Shown: positions 32,531 to 42,111, counted from the stretch's first letter. The stretch: DNA of 64,000 nucleotides from Streptomyces sp. TP-A0874 (GCF_001748085.1 NZ_BBZK01000010.1:220995-284994), one strand, 5' to 3'. Notes: a model not told the origin generated them from the letters alone. A program made the numbers and translations.

Positions 32531-34177
32531 TCACCAGGTGTGCAGCGGATTCACCGTCATGCACGCGCCCTTGTCGTCGCCGTTCAGCGCGTCCGCGCTG
32601 TCCGGAGCCTTCTGGTCCCCCTCGTCAGCGGAGCGCTGGTAGGTCGTACCGCTGCGCCAGTCGGCGCCGACGACCAGCGTGATCTGCTCGGTGGAGGCCG
32701 ACTGGCGCACCGCGCTCGGCGGCAGGCCCAGCTCCCGGGCCACCGCCTCGGCGTTCCCGCGCTGCTCGGGGCTCGGATACGAGACGGAGCTCTCGGCCTG
32801 CGACTGCGGCGCGGAGTCGACGGTGGTCCGGGCGAAGCCGAGTTGGGTGAGCTGGTCGGCGACGACCGAGGCCCGACCCGTCACCGGCGGCTGGAGATCG
32901 CTGCCGGTGCCGTTCCGCACGCTGACCGGGATCTGGTCCTTCGGGTCCGCCGGAGCGCTCGGCGACCGCTCCTCGCCGGCCCCGGACTTCTTCGCGTCCT
33001 TGCCGTCCAGGGCGGTGTCACCACGCACCAGGGAGAAGATCTTCTCGGCGTCCCCCGGCTTGGGGACGACATGGGCAGGGTCCTGCGGGTCCTGCGTCCA
33101 GGGCATGGTGACCATGGTGATCCGCTCGGTCGGCACCTGCTTGAGGTCCTCGCCCAGGTCGTAGAGCTTCTTCACGGTGCCCAGCCCCTCGTCCACCGTG
33201 AGCGCCTTGGTCGCCGCCTCGGCGAGCTTCCGCAGCTTGCCGGGGTCGGTGAGCTTGGTACCGGCCTTGAGCTGGCGCACCATCGAGCTCATGTACATGC
33301 GCTGGGCCTTGGTGCGCCCTATGTCGCTGCCGTCCTCGAAGCCGTGCCGGGTACGCAGCCACTGCAGCGCCTGCTCGCCCTTGACCAGCGAGTCGCCCTT
33401 GCGTAGCCGCAGGCCGGACTTGGAGTCGTAGACGTTGGCGTCGACGCAGACCGGAACGCCGCCCACCGCGTCGGCCATGTTCACCACACCGGCGAAGTCG
33501 ATCATCATGAAGTGGTCGATCGGGATGCCGGTGAGCTGCTCCCAGGTGGCCACCGTGCAGCCCGGGCCGCCGTTCTGGAGGCTGGCGTTGATGGTGCCGT
33601 CGTACTCCGCGTAGACCCGCCCGTCGTCGCCGTCGGTGCACTTGGGGATGGTCACCCGGGTGTCCCGGGGGATGCTGATCACCGACATGTTCTCCCGGTC
33701 GGCCGACACGTGCATCAGCATCTGCACATCGGCCAGCGGTTTGCGGTCGCGGTCCGCTCGGGCGCCGCCCAGCCGGATGTTCTCCTCGCTGTTCCTGCTG
33801 TCGGAGCCGAGCAGCAGGATGTTCAGCGGCGTCCGGCCCTTGTGGTCCGGGGCACCGTGTTCCAGCTTGTGGTCGCCGAGGTTGAGCGAGTCGCTGACGA
33901 TGTTCCCGTTGAGGTGCCGGTAGTACAGGTAGCCGGCCGCGGGGAGCAGGAGTATCAGCACCGCGAGGGTTACGGCGAACCAGCGCAGCACCCTGCGCCC
34001 GCGCCGTCCACGGCCGGACGCCCCGGCGGGCTCGGCGCTGGATCGCTCCTCGTCCCCCGAGCGGTCCGGCGGCGGGCCGTCGCCCGGTTCCTGGTAGAGG
34101 CTGTCGTCCCAGCCCAGGTCACGGGCGTTGGGGACGCGCCGCCGCGCTCCCCGGTGGTGAGTGCTGCTCTGCCGCAT
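32531..34177 (-). CDS. LCP family protein 3 with LytR_C domain
   Basis: 548 residues. Charged cytoplasmic tail of about 65 residues, transmembrane helix (FAVTLAVLILLLPAAGYLYY), LCP domain (LNILLLGSDSRNSEE, VISIPRDTRVTIP, IDHFMMIDFAGVVNMADAVG, EQALQWLRTRHGFEDGSDIG), a spacer, and a C-terminal LytR_C domain (IPVSVRNGTGSDLQ onward). ATG 34177 has GGGGGA just upstream. It lies 50 bp downstream of LCP gene 4 on the same strand, so genes 3 and 4 are probably co-transcribed. Same presumed ligase role as its paralogues. Confidence 0.93.
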   Translation of the reverse strand: MRQSSTHHRGARRRVPNARDLGWDDSLYQEPGDGPPPDRSGDEERSSAEPAGASGRGRRGRRVLRWFAVTLAVLILLLPAAGYLYYRHLNGNIVSDSLNLGDHKLEHGAPDHKGRTPLNILLLGSDSRNSEENIRLGGARADRDRKPLADVQMLMHVSADRENMSVISIPRDTRVTIPKCTDGDDGRVYAEYDGTINASLQNGGPGCTVATWEQLTGIPIDHFMMIDFAGVVNMADAVGGVPVCVDANVYDSKSGLRLRKGDSLVKGEQALQWLRTRHGFEDGSDIGRTKAQRMYMSSMVRQLKAGTKLTDPGKLRKLAEAATKALTVDEGLGTVKKLYDLGEDLKQVPTERITMVTMPWTQDPQDPAHVVPKPGDAEKIFSLVRGDTALDGKDAKKSGAGEERSPSAPADPKDQIPVSVRNGTGSDLQPPVTGRASVVADQLTQLGFARTTVDSAPQSQAESSVSYPSPEQRGNAEAVARELGLPPSAVRQSASTEQITLVVGADWRSGTTYQRSADEGDQKAPDSADALNGDDKGACMTVNPLHTW

Positions 34178-34227
34178 CGAAGTCCCCCGTCATTCCGGTC
34201 GAGCGTCGGGACCGACGGACGGCCGGG

Positions 34228-35943
34228 TCACTTGACGCACTGCTTCTTGTCATCCGCCTCGATCCTCGAAATCTCCTTCGGAGCCTTGCTGGGCGCCGCG
34301 ATCGGGGTGCCCGCGCCCTTGAAGTCGGCGCCGAGAGTGAGCGTCATCGGCGTCTTCGGATCCGCGTCCTCTGTGCTCTGCTTCAGCGCCGAGGCGGGCA
34401 GCCCCATCAGGTCGGCGAGTTGGCGGGCCTGGTCGGCCTGGTTGGGCGCGAACTCCAGAACGGACTTCTTCAGCTTCTCCCCGGTGGCGTTGCCGCCGTT
34501 GGTGGAGAGCGGTACCCCCTGGGTGTTCTGCAGCCAGTCGACGGTGTCCTGTGCGGCGCCGAAGGGGCCGCCGCCGTTGAGGACGTCCACCCTGACCTCC
34601 GCGGGCGGGGCCTTGGGGCCTTCGAGCAGGGCTTTCTGCTCGTCCTTCGCCGCCTTCTCCTTCTTCTTCACCTCGGTGAGGGAGACGTCCTCCCTGACCA
34701 TCGCCAACAGCGGGTCGGCCACGGATTCGTTCACCGAGACCGTCGCGCCGTCGGTGTTGTCCACTACCGGCAGGGTGGTGAAGGTCACGTTCTTCAGATC
34801 GACCTGGCCGATGTCCCGGGCCATGTCGGCCAGCTTCTTGGGGGAGCCGATCCCGGTGTCCACGGTGAGCGCCTTGGTGGCGGCGCTGCTCAGCTTCCAC
34901 AGCTTGCTCGGGCTGGTGAGTATCTTGTCCGACTTCACCTTGCGGAGCATCGAGCTGAGGAACTGCTGCTGGAGCTTGATCCGGTCCAGGTCGCTCTCGA
35001 AGCCGACGCTGTGCCTGGTCCGTACGAAGGCCAGCGCGTCCTCGCCCTCCACCAGTGACACACCCGCCGGCAGGTCCAGTTTCGACTTGGGGTCCTTTAT
35101 CGGCCTGGTGAGGCAGACCTCGACGCCGCCGACGGCGGTGGACAGCGTCTTGACCGCGTTGAAGTCGGCCATGAGGAAATGGCTGATCTCCAGGCCGGTC
35201 AGCTTCTCCACGGTCTGCCAGGTGCAGCCCGGGTCGCGGTCGGATTGGCCGAGGCTGGTGTTGAAGCGGGCCTGCTGGCTGCCGGGAATGGTCTTCTCTT
35301 CACCGTTCTCCAGCTTTACGGTGCATTCCGGGATATCCGTTATCACATCACGCGGAATGCTTATCGCGGTCGCGTTCGTCCGGTCCGCGGAGACGTGGTA
35401 GAGGATCGTGGTGTCGGCGTGCCCGACGCTGCCGTTGTCGCCGTAGCCCTGGTTGCCCTTGCCCGTCCGGGCGTCGGTGCCGATGACCAGGATGTTCACC
35501 GGTCCGTCGGTGACCGCGGCGTTCTCCTCGCCGACGTCGACCTTGGTGATGTTGCCGTTCAGTTCCTGGTAGACGATGTAGGCGGCCGCCGAGCCCCCGA
35601 CGAGTACGAAGGCGGTGGCGCCGGCCACCCAGTACAGCGCCTTCTTCTTCCCCGACTTCTTCGGCTTCTGCCTGCGGCGGCCGCCCGAGGCCGCCGGGGC
35701 CGCGGACCGTTTTCCGGCTCGGCGGCTGCGCTGCCGGGGGACGTCGGGGCGATCGCCGTCCGGAGGTTCTTCGGGAGCGGCGGAGCGTTTGGGGGGCGGT
35801 GTGGAGGCGGTGCGCTGGGCGGGGGGAGTCGGTCGCTCTCCGGTCGGCTCCAGTCGCAATTGGTAATCGCCGGTATTCGGATCGAACACCCACTGGTCTG
35901 CGGGGTCGATTTCCTCGTCCCGCCCCGGGCCTTGCGCGTCCAC
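34228..35943 (-). CDS. LCP family protein 4 with LytR_C domain
   Basis: 571 residues, the longest of the five. The cytoplasmic part (about 100 residues) ends in a lysine cluster (QKPKKSGKKKALYW), followed by one transmembrane helix, the LCP domain (VNILVIGTDARTGKG, AISIPRDVITDIPEC, ISHFLMADFNAVKTLSTAVG, EDALAFVRTRHSVGFESDLD) and LytR_C (VRVDVLNGGGPFGAAQDTVD). The start is GTG 35943; GGAGG is 12 bases upstream, longer than usual, so the start is a little uncertain. The region before it (35944-36157) separates it from LCP gene 5. Confidence 0.92.
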   Translation of the reverse strand: MDAQGPGRDEEIDPADQWVFDPNTGDYQLRLEPTGERPTPPAQRTASTPPPKRSAAPEEPPDGDRPDVPRQRSRRAGKRSAAPAASGGRRRQKPKKSGKKKALYWVAGATAFVLVGGSAAAYIVYQELNGNITKVDVGEENAAVTDGPVNILVIGTDARTGKGNQGYGDNGSVGHADTTILYHVSADRTNATAISIPRDVITDIPECTVKLENGEEKTIPGSQQARFNTSLGQSDRDPGCTWQTVEKLTGLEISHFLMADFNAVKTLSTAVGGVEVCLTRPIKDPKSKLDLPAGVSLVEGEDALAFVRTRHSVGFESDLDRIKLQQQFLSSMLRKVKSDKILTSPSKLWKLSSAATKALTVDTGIGSPKKLADMARDIGQVDLKNVTFTTLPVVDNTDGATVSVNESVADPLLAMVREDVSLTEVKKKEKAAKDEQKALLEGPKAPPAEVRVDVLNGGGPFGAAQDTVDWLQNTQGVPLSTNGGNATGEKLKKSVLEFAPNQADQARQLADLMGLPASALKQSTEDADPKTPMTLTLGADFKGAGTPIAAPSKAPKEISRIEADDKKQCVK

Positions 35944-36157
35944 GGTTGTCTGAATCCTCCGTCGGTGCCACGCGGCGCCTACCCCAAAGGCGCTCGGTCA
36001 TCCTCACACAGTGCGCGCACCCCCGGTCAGGAGCGCGGAAGCGCTCACACTATCCGGCTGGTTCTTCTGTGAGCGACGCCGGTGGCGCCGTCGTATCCCT
36101 ACAACTGGGCAATCTGCCCATTCCTTTCGTTTTCTTGGTCACCCCTTTTGAAAATCT

Positions 36158-37393
36158 TCATCCGCACACGCCGTCGCCCGCCGTTCCGCCGCCCTCTGCC
36201 GAAGGGGCGTCGGGCGCACCGCTCGGCCCGCCGCCGGGGGTGGTCCGCGGCAGCGGCGGCTCCTCGAGTTCGACGCGCAGCGACTGCGGATGGTTCACCG
36301 AGGCCTCGACCGCCGCCACCGGGCGGTCCTGGCGCAGGCTCTCGAAGAGCTCGGTGGCCTCGGGCTGGACCAGCTCGTCGCGGTTGGCGTCGAGGGCGTA
36401 CGGCTGCCGGGGTGCGGTGAGGAAGCGTATGCGCTCCGGCGGTATGTCCGCCATGCCCCGCACCAACTGGTAGAGGTCCTGGAGCGAGGCCAGCTGCTCG
36501 TCGGTGGTGAGGGAGGAGGTGACGGCCTCCAGCAGCGAGTAGAGGCGGGCCGGGTTCCGCAGTGTTCCGCTGCTGTGCGCGCCTTCCGCCAGTGCGCCGA
36601 GGAACTCCTGCTGGCGGCCCATCCGCTCGGTGTCGCTGCCGTTGCCGAGGCTGTACCGGGCCCGCACGTACCCCAGCGCCTGCTCGCCGTCGAGCCGCTG
36701 GCGACCCGCCGGGAGGTCCAGGTGGGCCGCCGTGTCGTGGATCGGATCGGGCAGGCAGAGCTCCACCCCGCCGAGCACGTCGACGACCTGTTTGAACCCG
36801 GTGAAGTCGACCACCACGTGGTGGTCGACGCGGATGCCGGTCAGGTTCTCCACCGTGCGGATGGTGCAGGCCGGGCCGCCGATCTCGAAGGCCCAGTTGA
36901 ACTGGGCGAACCGGGCGCCCCGCGCGGTTCCGTCCGGGCCCCGGCAGTCTGGGATGTCCACCATGAGGTCACGGGGGATGCTGACCGCGGTGGCGCTCTT
37001 CCGGTCGGCGGCCAGATGGAGCAGGATCGTCGTGTCCGAGCGCTGGGTGCCGCTGTCCCGCCCGTACCCGCCGTTCTCTCCGCCGCGGTCGTCGGAACCC
37101 ATCAGCAGGATGTTCTCGGCCTCCCGGGCGACCGCGACGGGCTGGGGGCGTTCGTCCTCGTGCCGCGCCAGCTCGTCGGCCGTGGCGGTGTCGACCGTGA
37201 TGTTCCGGTCCAGTCGCTGGTACAGCACCCAGCCCGCCCCGCCCCCGGCCAGCAGCGTGATCGAGGTGCCCAGCGCGACCCAGCGCGGCCAGCGCCGGCT
37301 TCGCCGCCGTGCTCCGCCGTCCGCCGGGTCCGTGGTCCGTTCGACGGCCGGGGCGGGTATGCCGGAGCTGCTGTCGGTCACCTGTGGGTCCAT
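36158..37393 (-). CDS. LCP family protein 5, C-terminal domain cut short
   Basis: 411 residues from ATG 37393 (MDPQVTDSS). One transmembrane helix after a basic stretch (RRRSRRWPRWVALG), then the LCP domain (ENILLMGSDDRGGENG, AVSIPRDLMVDIPDC, VDHHVVVDFTGFKQVVDVLG, EQALGYVRARYSLGNGSDTE). After it only about 50 residues remain, ending in a Pro/Gly/Ala-rich tail, where paralogues 2-4 have LytR_C. The ribosome site GAGGA is almost touching the ATG; a GTG at 37447 would add 18 residues without better support. Monocistronic as far as visible. Confidence 0.9.
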   Translation of the reverse strand: MDPQVTDSSSGIPAPAVERTTDPADGGARRRSRRWPRWVALGTSITLLAGGGAGWVLYQRLDRNITVDTATADELARHEDERPQPVAVAREAENILLMGSDDRGGENGGYGRDSGTQRSDTTILLHLAADRKSATAVSIPRDLMVDIPDCRGPDGTARGARFAQFNWAFEIGGPACTIRTVENLTGIRVDHHVVVDFTGFKQVVDVLGGVELCLPDPIHDTAAHLDLPAGRQRLDGEQALGYVRARYSLGNGSDTERMGRQQEFLGALAEGAHSSGTLRNPARLYSLLEAVTSSLTTDEQLASLQDLYQLVRGMADIPPERIRFLTAPRQPYALDANRDELVQPEATELFESLRQDRPVAAVEASVNHPQSLRVELEEPPLPRTTPGGGPSGAPDAPSAEGGGTAGDGVCG

Positions 37394-37653
37394 TCCTCGC
37401 CGCGTCGGCCGGCCGCTCGGCGTCCGCCCCCGGAGCGTCGGGGGCACCGGCGTCGCAAACCGCTACCTACCGACTAGACCCGTGGCCCGCCCGCAGGGTT
37501 GTAGGGAGACGACCCCCACGCCCGGCGCCGACTGCCCCGCACTCGCCCCATCTGGGACTCCGTCGTCAGGGACGGAGCCGACGCTCCGTCACCCGATGGC
37601 GAGTCGCCCCTACGGAGCCACCCGACGGGGAGTCAGTCGATCGGCCGAGCTCG

Positions 37654-38409
37654 TCAGCCGGCGGTCGCGGTGATCCGTTCGCTGTCCCGCCGCTGCTCGA
37701 GGGCGTCCGGTGCGAGTCGGTCGAGGTGCCGGCAGAGCACCACGGAGCCGCCGGCGGCCAGCGGCGCCAGCAGCCCGGCGGAGAGCCCGCTCCACCCGTC
37801 GTACGGCAGTCCGGAGAGCAGTCGGGAGCCCGGGGCGAGGCCCAGCGCCGAGGCGTCCTCCCGCGCCCGTGCCACCACCTGGGAGCCAGTCAGCTCCCGG
37901 GCGCCGCCGAAGGCGAGTGCTCCGGCCTCCGGGTCCACCGGGGTGTAAGGGGTGAAGTGGTCGCCCTGTCCGGGCACCTCGACCGCGTAGTCGAGGAAGC
38001 CCTCGGGCGCCTGCGGGAAGCGCGCCCCCATGGGCCGCAGGCTGAGCGCCACCCGTTCCCCCGGGCAGCTCCGCGCCTCGACCAGGGTGTCCGGTCCGCT
38101 GACCACGAGATCCGCGGCGGCCGGGTCGCCGGCGACGTCGACCACCACTCCGGTGGAGAAGCCGGCGAGCAGCCAGACGGCGGTCTGCCAGTGTGCCGGC
38201 AGGAGCAGTGCGAGACGGTCGCCGGGCTCGGCGCCGAGGTCGTCCTGGAGCAGGTTGGCGGTCTTCGCCACCCAGTTGGCGAAGGTGGCCACGGAGAGTT
38301 CGACGCGCTCCCCCGAGGAGTCGTCATAGAAGGTCACCAGCGGACGACCGGGGTCTCCGGTGAGAGCGGTCCGCAGCAGGTCGGCGGGGGTGCGTTCGGT
38401 GGCGTTCAT
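37654..38409 (-). CDS. TIGR03089-family protein (short AMP-binding-enzyme-like)
   Basis: 251 residues resembling the N-terminal part of acyl-CoA/AMP-forming ligases (LVTFYDDSSGERVELSVATF, NWVAKTANLLQDDLGAEPGD, LLLPAHWQTAVWLLAGFSTG), but without the ATP-binding P-loop core and the C-terminal lid. This is the known actinobacterial family TIGR03089, whose function is unknown. It lies beside the LCP genes in mycobacteria too. The start ATG 38409 has no spaced ribosome site but a TACCCT -10 box 7 bases upstream, so probably leaderless. It is divergent from the amidase gene. Confidence 0.85.
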   Translation of the reverse strand: MNATERTPADLLRTALTGDPGRPLVTFYDDSSGERVELSVATFANWVAKTANLLQDDLGAEPGDRLALLLPAHWQTAVWLLAGFSTGVVVDVAGDPAAADLVVSGPDTLVEARSCPGERVALSLRPMGARFPQAPEGFLDYAVEVPGQGDHFTPYTPVDPEAGALAFGGARELTGSQVVARAREDASALGLAPGSRLLSGLPYDGWSGLSAGLLAPLAAGGSVVLCRHLDRLAPDALEQRRDSERITATAG

Positions 38410-38416
38410 CTCCGCA

Positions 38417-38422
38417 AGGGTA
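38417..38422 (-). promoter_or_regulatory. -10 box TACCCT, leaderless start of the TIGR03089 gene
   Basis: On the minus strand TACCCT ends 7 bases before the ATG at 38409. Confidence 0.45.
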
Positions 38423-38527
38423 CGCGCCGCCCCGGTTCGGCCGGACGGCCCGGCCTGCCCCGAACGGTCGACAGGTCATCAGATCCCCGTTAGACAGATT
38501 GAAATACCCGTGTCCAGTATTTCTCTT

Positions 38528-39793
38528 ATGCGTGCATTTCTTACTCTCTCCGTCGCCGTGGCCGGCTCGGCCGCACTCGTCCTGCCCGCCTCCTCCGCCG
38601 CCACCGCGGCCCCACCAGCACCCGCCGCCTCCCCGGCCGGGGCCACCCGATCGCTGCCACTGGGCCCGCTGGAGCAGTCGGCCGACCGCGCCGGCGCCGC
38701 CGTCCGCGGGCTCCCCGCCCGCCAGGTACAGCCGTTCTCCCTGCTGGGTGTGGTCTGGAAGGACCCGGACACGGAGTTCCACGGCAAGGTGCAGGTGCGC
38801 ACCCGGTCGGCCGCCACCGGCGAGTGGTCCGGATGGCGGGAACTCACCTCCCACAGCGACGACCGCCCGGACTCCGAGTCCGCCGAGCAGCGCGACGGCC
38901 GGACCCGGGGCGGCACCGCGCCGCTGTGGGTGGGCCGCTCGGACGGCGTGGAGGTGCGGGCGGTACCCGAGACCTCGGCGCACCGCACGGCCGCCGCGGC
39001 CCTCCCGAGCGGCCTGCGGCTCCAGTTGGTCGACCCCGGCGAGACGACCGGCACGACCCCCGAGGCCGCCGCCGCGTCCGCGGTCAACGCCCGGCTGGCA
39101 CCGCTGGGCGCCACTGAGATCGAACCGCTGGACAGGCAGGCGACCGAGGCGATGTCGCGGCGCGACATCAAGGCCGCGGCGAAGTCGCACATCGGACCCC
39201 GGCCCGGCATCGTCACCCGGTCCGGCTGGGGAGCCGACGAGCGGCTCCGCGAGCGGGAGTTCCTGTACACCAGGACCGTGCGGGCGGCGTTCGTCCACCA
39301 CTCGGCGACCGGCAACGACTACGCCTGCAAGGAAGCTCCAGAGGTGCTCCGCAGCATCTACCGCTACCACGTGCAGAGCCTGGGCTGGCGCGACTTCGGC
39401 TACAACTTCGCCATCGACAAGTGCGGGACCATCTACGAGGGCCGTGCCGGAGGGGTGATCGAGCCGGTGATGGGGGCGCACACCGCCGGGTTCAACGACG
39501 ACACCATGGGCATCGCCGTCCTGGGCACCTTCACCAGCAGCGAGCCGACCAAGGCGGCGGTCGAGGCGGTCTCCAAGCTCACCGCCTGGAAGCTCGGCCT
39601 GTTCGGGGCCAATCCCAGCGGTGACGTGAACCTGGTCTCCGGCGGCGGGAACAAGTTCCCGAAGGGCACCTCGGTGAAGATGAAGGTGATCTCGGGCCAC
39701 CGGGACGGGTTCGCCACCGAGTGCCCGGGTGCCCGCCTCTACAGCAAGCTCGGGGAGATCCGGAAGCTCGCGTCCAAGCTCCAGGGCCGCTGA
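38528..39793 (+). CDS. Secreted peptidoglycan-recognition/N-acetylmuramoyl-L-alanine amidase
   Basis: 421 residues. Signal peptide (MRAFLTLSVAVAGSAALVLP, cleavage after an Ala-rich stretch). An N-terminal region of about 200 residues of the kind found in actinobacterial PGRPs (VWKDPDTEFHGKVQVRTRSA, GLRLQLVDPGE) precedes the Amidase_2/PGRP domain starting at RSGWGADERLR. Zinc ligands: His in AAFVHHSATGNDY, His in GAHTAGFN, Cys in FATECPGARLY. It would cleave the muramoyl-alanine bond in the wall. The start has no clear ribosome site. The gene faces the sugar-nucleotide synthesis gene downstream across a hairpin. Confidence 0.92.
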   Translation: MRAFLTLSVAVAGSAALVLPASSAATAAPPAPAASPAGATRSLPLGPLEQSADRAGAAVRGLPARQVQPFSLLGVVWKDPDTEFHGKVQVRTRSAATGEWSGWRELTSHSDDRPDSESAEQRDGRTRGGTAPLWVGRSDGVEVRAVPETSAHRTAAAALPSGLRLQLVDPGETTGTTPEAAAASAVNARLAPLGATEIEPLDRQATEAMSRRDIKAAAKSHIGPRPGIVTRSGWGADERLREREFLYTRTVRAAFVHHSATGNDYACKEAPEVLRSIYRYHVQSLGWRDFGYNFAIDKCGTIYEGRAGGVIEPVMGAHTAGFNDDTMGIAVLGTFTSSEPTKAAVEAVSKLTAWKLGLFGANPSGDVNLVSGGGNKFPKGTSVKMKVISGHRDGFATECPGARLYSKLGEIRKLASKLQGR

Positions 39794-39820
39794 GGGAGGC
39801 CGGGGCCCGGCCACCGGATC

Positions 39821-39853
39821 CGGCGGCCAGTGCACTGCATACACTGGCCGCCG
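39821..39853 (+). terminator. Hairpin between the amidase and the nucleotidyltransferase
   Basis: Perfect 12-bp stem CGGCGGCCAGTG / CACTGGCCGCCG with a 9-base loop. It includes TACACT (39840-39845), a possible -10 for the next gene, so it may act as terminator, operator or both. Confidence 0.55.
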
Positions 39854-39913
39854 ATCTTCCTCCGGCCCCGGCGCGGAGGACGCCCGACCCTGGCAGGAAG
39901 CAGAGAGCGACAA

Positions 39914-40996
39914 GTGACTGAAGCGATCCTCCTGGTCGGGGGTGAGGGCACTCGGCTGCGACCGCTGACCGTGTACACGCCCAAGCCCATGGTCCCCGCC
40001 GCGGGCGTCCCCTTCCTCTGCCACCAACTGGGACGCGCCCGCGCTGCCGGCGTCGAGCGGATCGTGCTCGCCACCTCCTACCTCGCGGAGGTCTTCGAGC
40101 CGTATCTGGGTGACGGGTCGGCCCTCGGCCTGCAACTGGAGTACGTCACCGAGAAGGAGCCGCTCGGCACCGGCGGCGCGATCCGGAACGCCGCGGCACG
40201 GCTGAGGTCGGCACCGGACGAACCCGTCCTCGTCTTCAACGGCGACATCCTCACCGGTCTGGACATCCGTGCCCTGCTAGCCGGTCACGAAGCCTCCGGC
40301 GCCGACGTCTCCCTCCACCTCAGCCGGGTCGACGACCCCCGCGCCTACGGGCTGGTGCCCACCGACGCTGACGGCCGGGTCACCGCGTTCCTGGAGAAAC
40401 CGCAGACGCCGCAGGAGATCGTCACCGACCAGATCAACGCCGGCGCCTACGTCTTCACCCGCTCCGTCATCGACGCCATCCCCGCGGGCCGCCCCGTCTC
40501 GGTGGAGCGCGAGACCTTCCCCGGCCTGCTGGCCGCCGGCGCCCATCTGCACGGCATGGTCGACTCCACCTACTGGCTCGACCTCGGCACCCCGGAGGCC
40601 TTCGTCCGCGGCTCGGCCGACCTGGTCCTGGGCCGGGCGCCCTCGCCGGCCGTACCCGGCCGCTGCGGTGAACGGCTGCTGCTCCCCGGAGCACGGGTCG
40701 CCGAGGACGCCAAGCTGAGCGGCGGCACCGTCATCGGGGCCGGCGCCAGCGTCGGCCCGGGAGCCCGCGTCGAGGGCAGCGCCGTGCTGGACGGCGCGGT
40801 GGTGGCCGCGGGGGCGCGGATCCGGGACTCGATCATCGGCGAGGGAGCCGGTGTCGGCGAACGGACCACCGTGGAGGGCTCGGTCATCGGGGACGGGGCG
40901 CAGGTGGGCGCCGACAACGAGCTGCGGCACGGCGCCCGGGTATGGTGCGGTGCGCGGATCCCCGCCGGAGCGGTGCGCTTCTCCTCCGACCGTTGA
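39914..40996 (+). CDS. Sugar-1-phosphate nucleotidyltransferase (GDP-mannose pyrophosphorylase type)
   Basis: 360 residues. Nucleotidyltransferase domain with AILLVGGEGTRLRPLTVYTP and KPMV (signature lysines and G-rich loop), YVTEKEPLGTGGAIRNAA, VFNGDILTG for the metal and VTAFLEKP; then a C-terminal left-handed beta-helix of hexapeptide repeats (GGTVIGAGASVGPGARVEGS and onward). Family members make GDP-mannose or NDP-glucose. With manA and manB downstream in the window, GDP-mannose is the likely product; mycobacterial synteny (manC/rmlA2 position) agrees. Starts at GTG 39914, weak ribosome site. Confidence 0.88.
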   Translation: MTEAILLVGGEGTRLRPLTVYTPKPMVPAAGVPFLCHQLGRARAAGVERIVLATSYLAEVFEPYLGDGSALGLQLEYVTEKEPLGTGGAIRNAAARLRSAPDEPVLVFNGDILTGLDIRALLAGHEASGADVSLHLSRVDDPRAYGLVPTDADGRVTAFLEKPQTPQEIVTDQINAGAYVFTRSVIDAIPAGRPVSVERETFPGLLAAGAHLHGMVDSTYWLDLGTPEAFVRGSADLVLGRAPSPAVPGRCGERLLLPGARVAEDAKLSGGTVIGAGASVGPGARVEGSAVLDGAVVAAGARIRDSIIGEGAGVGERTTVEGSVIGDGAQVGADNELRHGARVWCGARIPAGAVRFSSDR

Positions 40997-41105
40997 GGAG
41001 AGCCCCCGAAGGAGCGGGAGGACGATCCGCCGTATCGCACGGGGCCCGGGCCGGAAGCGCCCGGTGAGTTCAGGGAGAGTCGTTCGCCGTCGTGAGAGCC
41101 GCCCC

Positions 41106-42029
41106 GTGACCCAGCACACCGCCGCCGCGGCGCGCGTCCGCCGCTGGACGCCGCCCTGGCCGCTCGATCTCGGGCTGACCCTCCGCCCGCTGCGCCGCGG
41201 CCCCGGAGACCCGGCGTTCCGGGTCACGGCCGACGGCTCGGTCTGGCGGGCCAGCCGAACCCCCGAGGGGCCCGGGACCCTGCGCGTGGCCTCCGGCGCC
41301 GGACAGGTCGTGGCCGAAGCCTGGGGGCCGGGCGCGGAATGGCTGCTGGAGCGGCTTCCGGCTCTGCTGGGCGCCGACGACGACCCCGCCGCCTTCACCC
41401 CGCGCCACCGGCTGCTCCACGAGGCGCACCGCCGCCATCCCGGCCTGCGGCTCACCCGTACCGGGCTGGTGCTGGAGTCGCTGATCCCGTCGGTCCTGGA
41501 GCAGAAGGTGACCAGCGACGAGGCCTACCGGTCCTGGCGCCGACTGCTGCAACGGCACGGTGAACCGGCCCCCGGACCGGAGCCGATGCGGGTCATGCCG
41601 ACGGCCCGCGGCTGGGCCGTGATCCCCTCCTGGGAATGGCACCGGGCCGGCGTCGACAGCAAGCGCTCGCAGACCATCGTGCGCGCCGCGCAGGTCGCCC
41701 GCCGCCTGGAGGAGGCCACCGGGATGGAACTGGCGGAGGCCTCCCGGCGGCTCCGCCTGATCCCGGGGATCGGCCCCTGGACCGCCGCCGAGGTGCTGCA
41801 ACGCAGCAACGGAGCCGCCGACGCGGTGACCGTCGGCGACCTCCACCTGCCGCGCATCGTCGGCTACGCCCTCACCGGGCTCCGCGGTGCCGACGATGCC
41901 CGGATGCTCGAACTGCTCAGCCCCTACGAGGGCCAGCGCCACCGGGCCTGCCGGCTGATCATGCTGTCCGGCCGGATCCCGCCGCGGCGCGCACCCCGCT
42001 TCGCGCCGAAGGACATCAGCACCATCTGA
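41106..42029 (+). CDS. DNA-3-methyladenine glycosylase, AlkA/HhH-GPD type
   Basis: 307 residues. Helix-hairpin-helix and Gly/Pro loop LRLIPGIGPWTAAEVLQR with the catalytic aspartate in VTVGDLHLPRIVGYAL. The upstream helices (LIPSVLEQKVTSDEAYRSWR) match the HhH-GPD core. The enzyme removes alkylated purines to start base-excision repair. The GTG at 41106 is the best start because homology to the family begins close by; the ribosome site is weak (GAGAG). It is convergent with the F420 genes and unrelated to them. Confidence 0.85.
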   Translation: MTQHTAAAARVRRWTPPWPLDLGLTLRPLRRGPGDPAFRVTADGSVWRASRTPEGPGTLRVASGAGQVVAEAWGPGAEWLLERLPALLGADDDPAAFTPRHRLLHEAHRRHPGLRLTRTGLVLESLIPSVLEQKVTSDEAYRSWRRLLQRHGEPAPGPEPMRVMPTARGWAVIPSWEWHRAGVDSKRSQTIVRAAQVARRLEEATGMELAEASRRLRLIPGIGPWTAAEVLQRSNGAADAVTVGDLHLPRIVGYALTGLRGADDARMLELLSPYEGQRHRACRLIMLSGRIPPRRAPRFAPKDISTI

Positions 42030-42071
42030 GGGCTGTCCCGCGAACCCGACGCCGTGCGCCCAGGGGGCGCG

Positions 42072-42097
42072 CCACCGCCCGCCCACCCGGGCGGTGG
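42072..42097. terminator. Terminator between the glycosylase and fbiB
   Basis: Perfect 10-bp stem CCACCGCCCG / CGGGCGGTGG with a 6-base loop between convergent genes. Confidence 0.7.
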
Positions 42098-42111
42098 GAG
42101 CCGCCCGGCGC

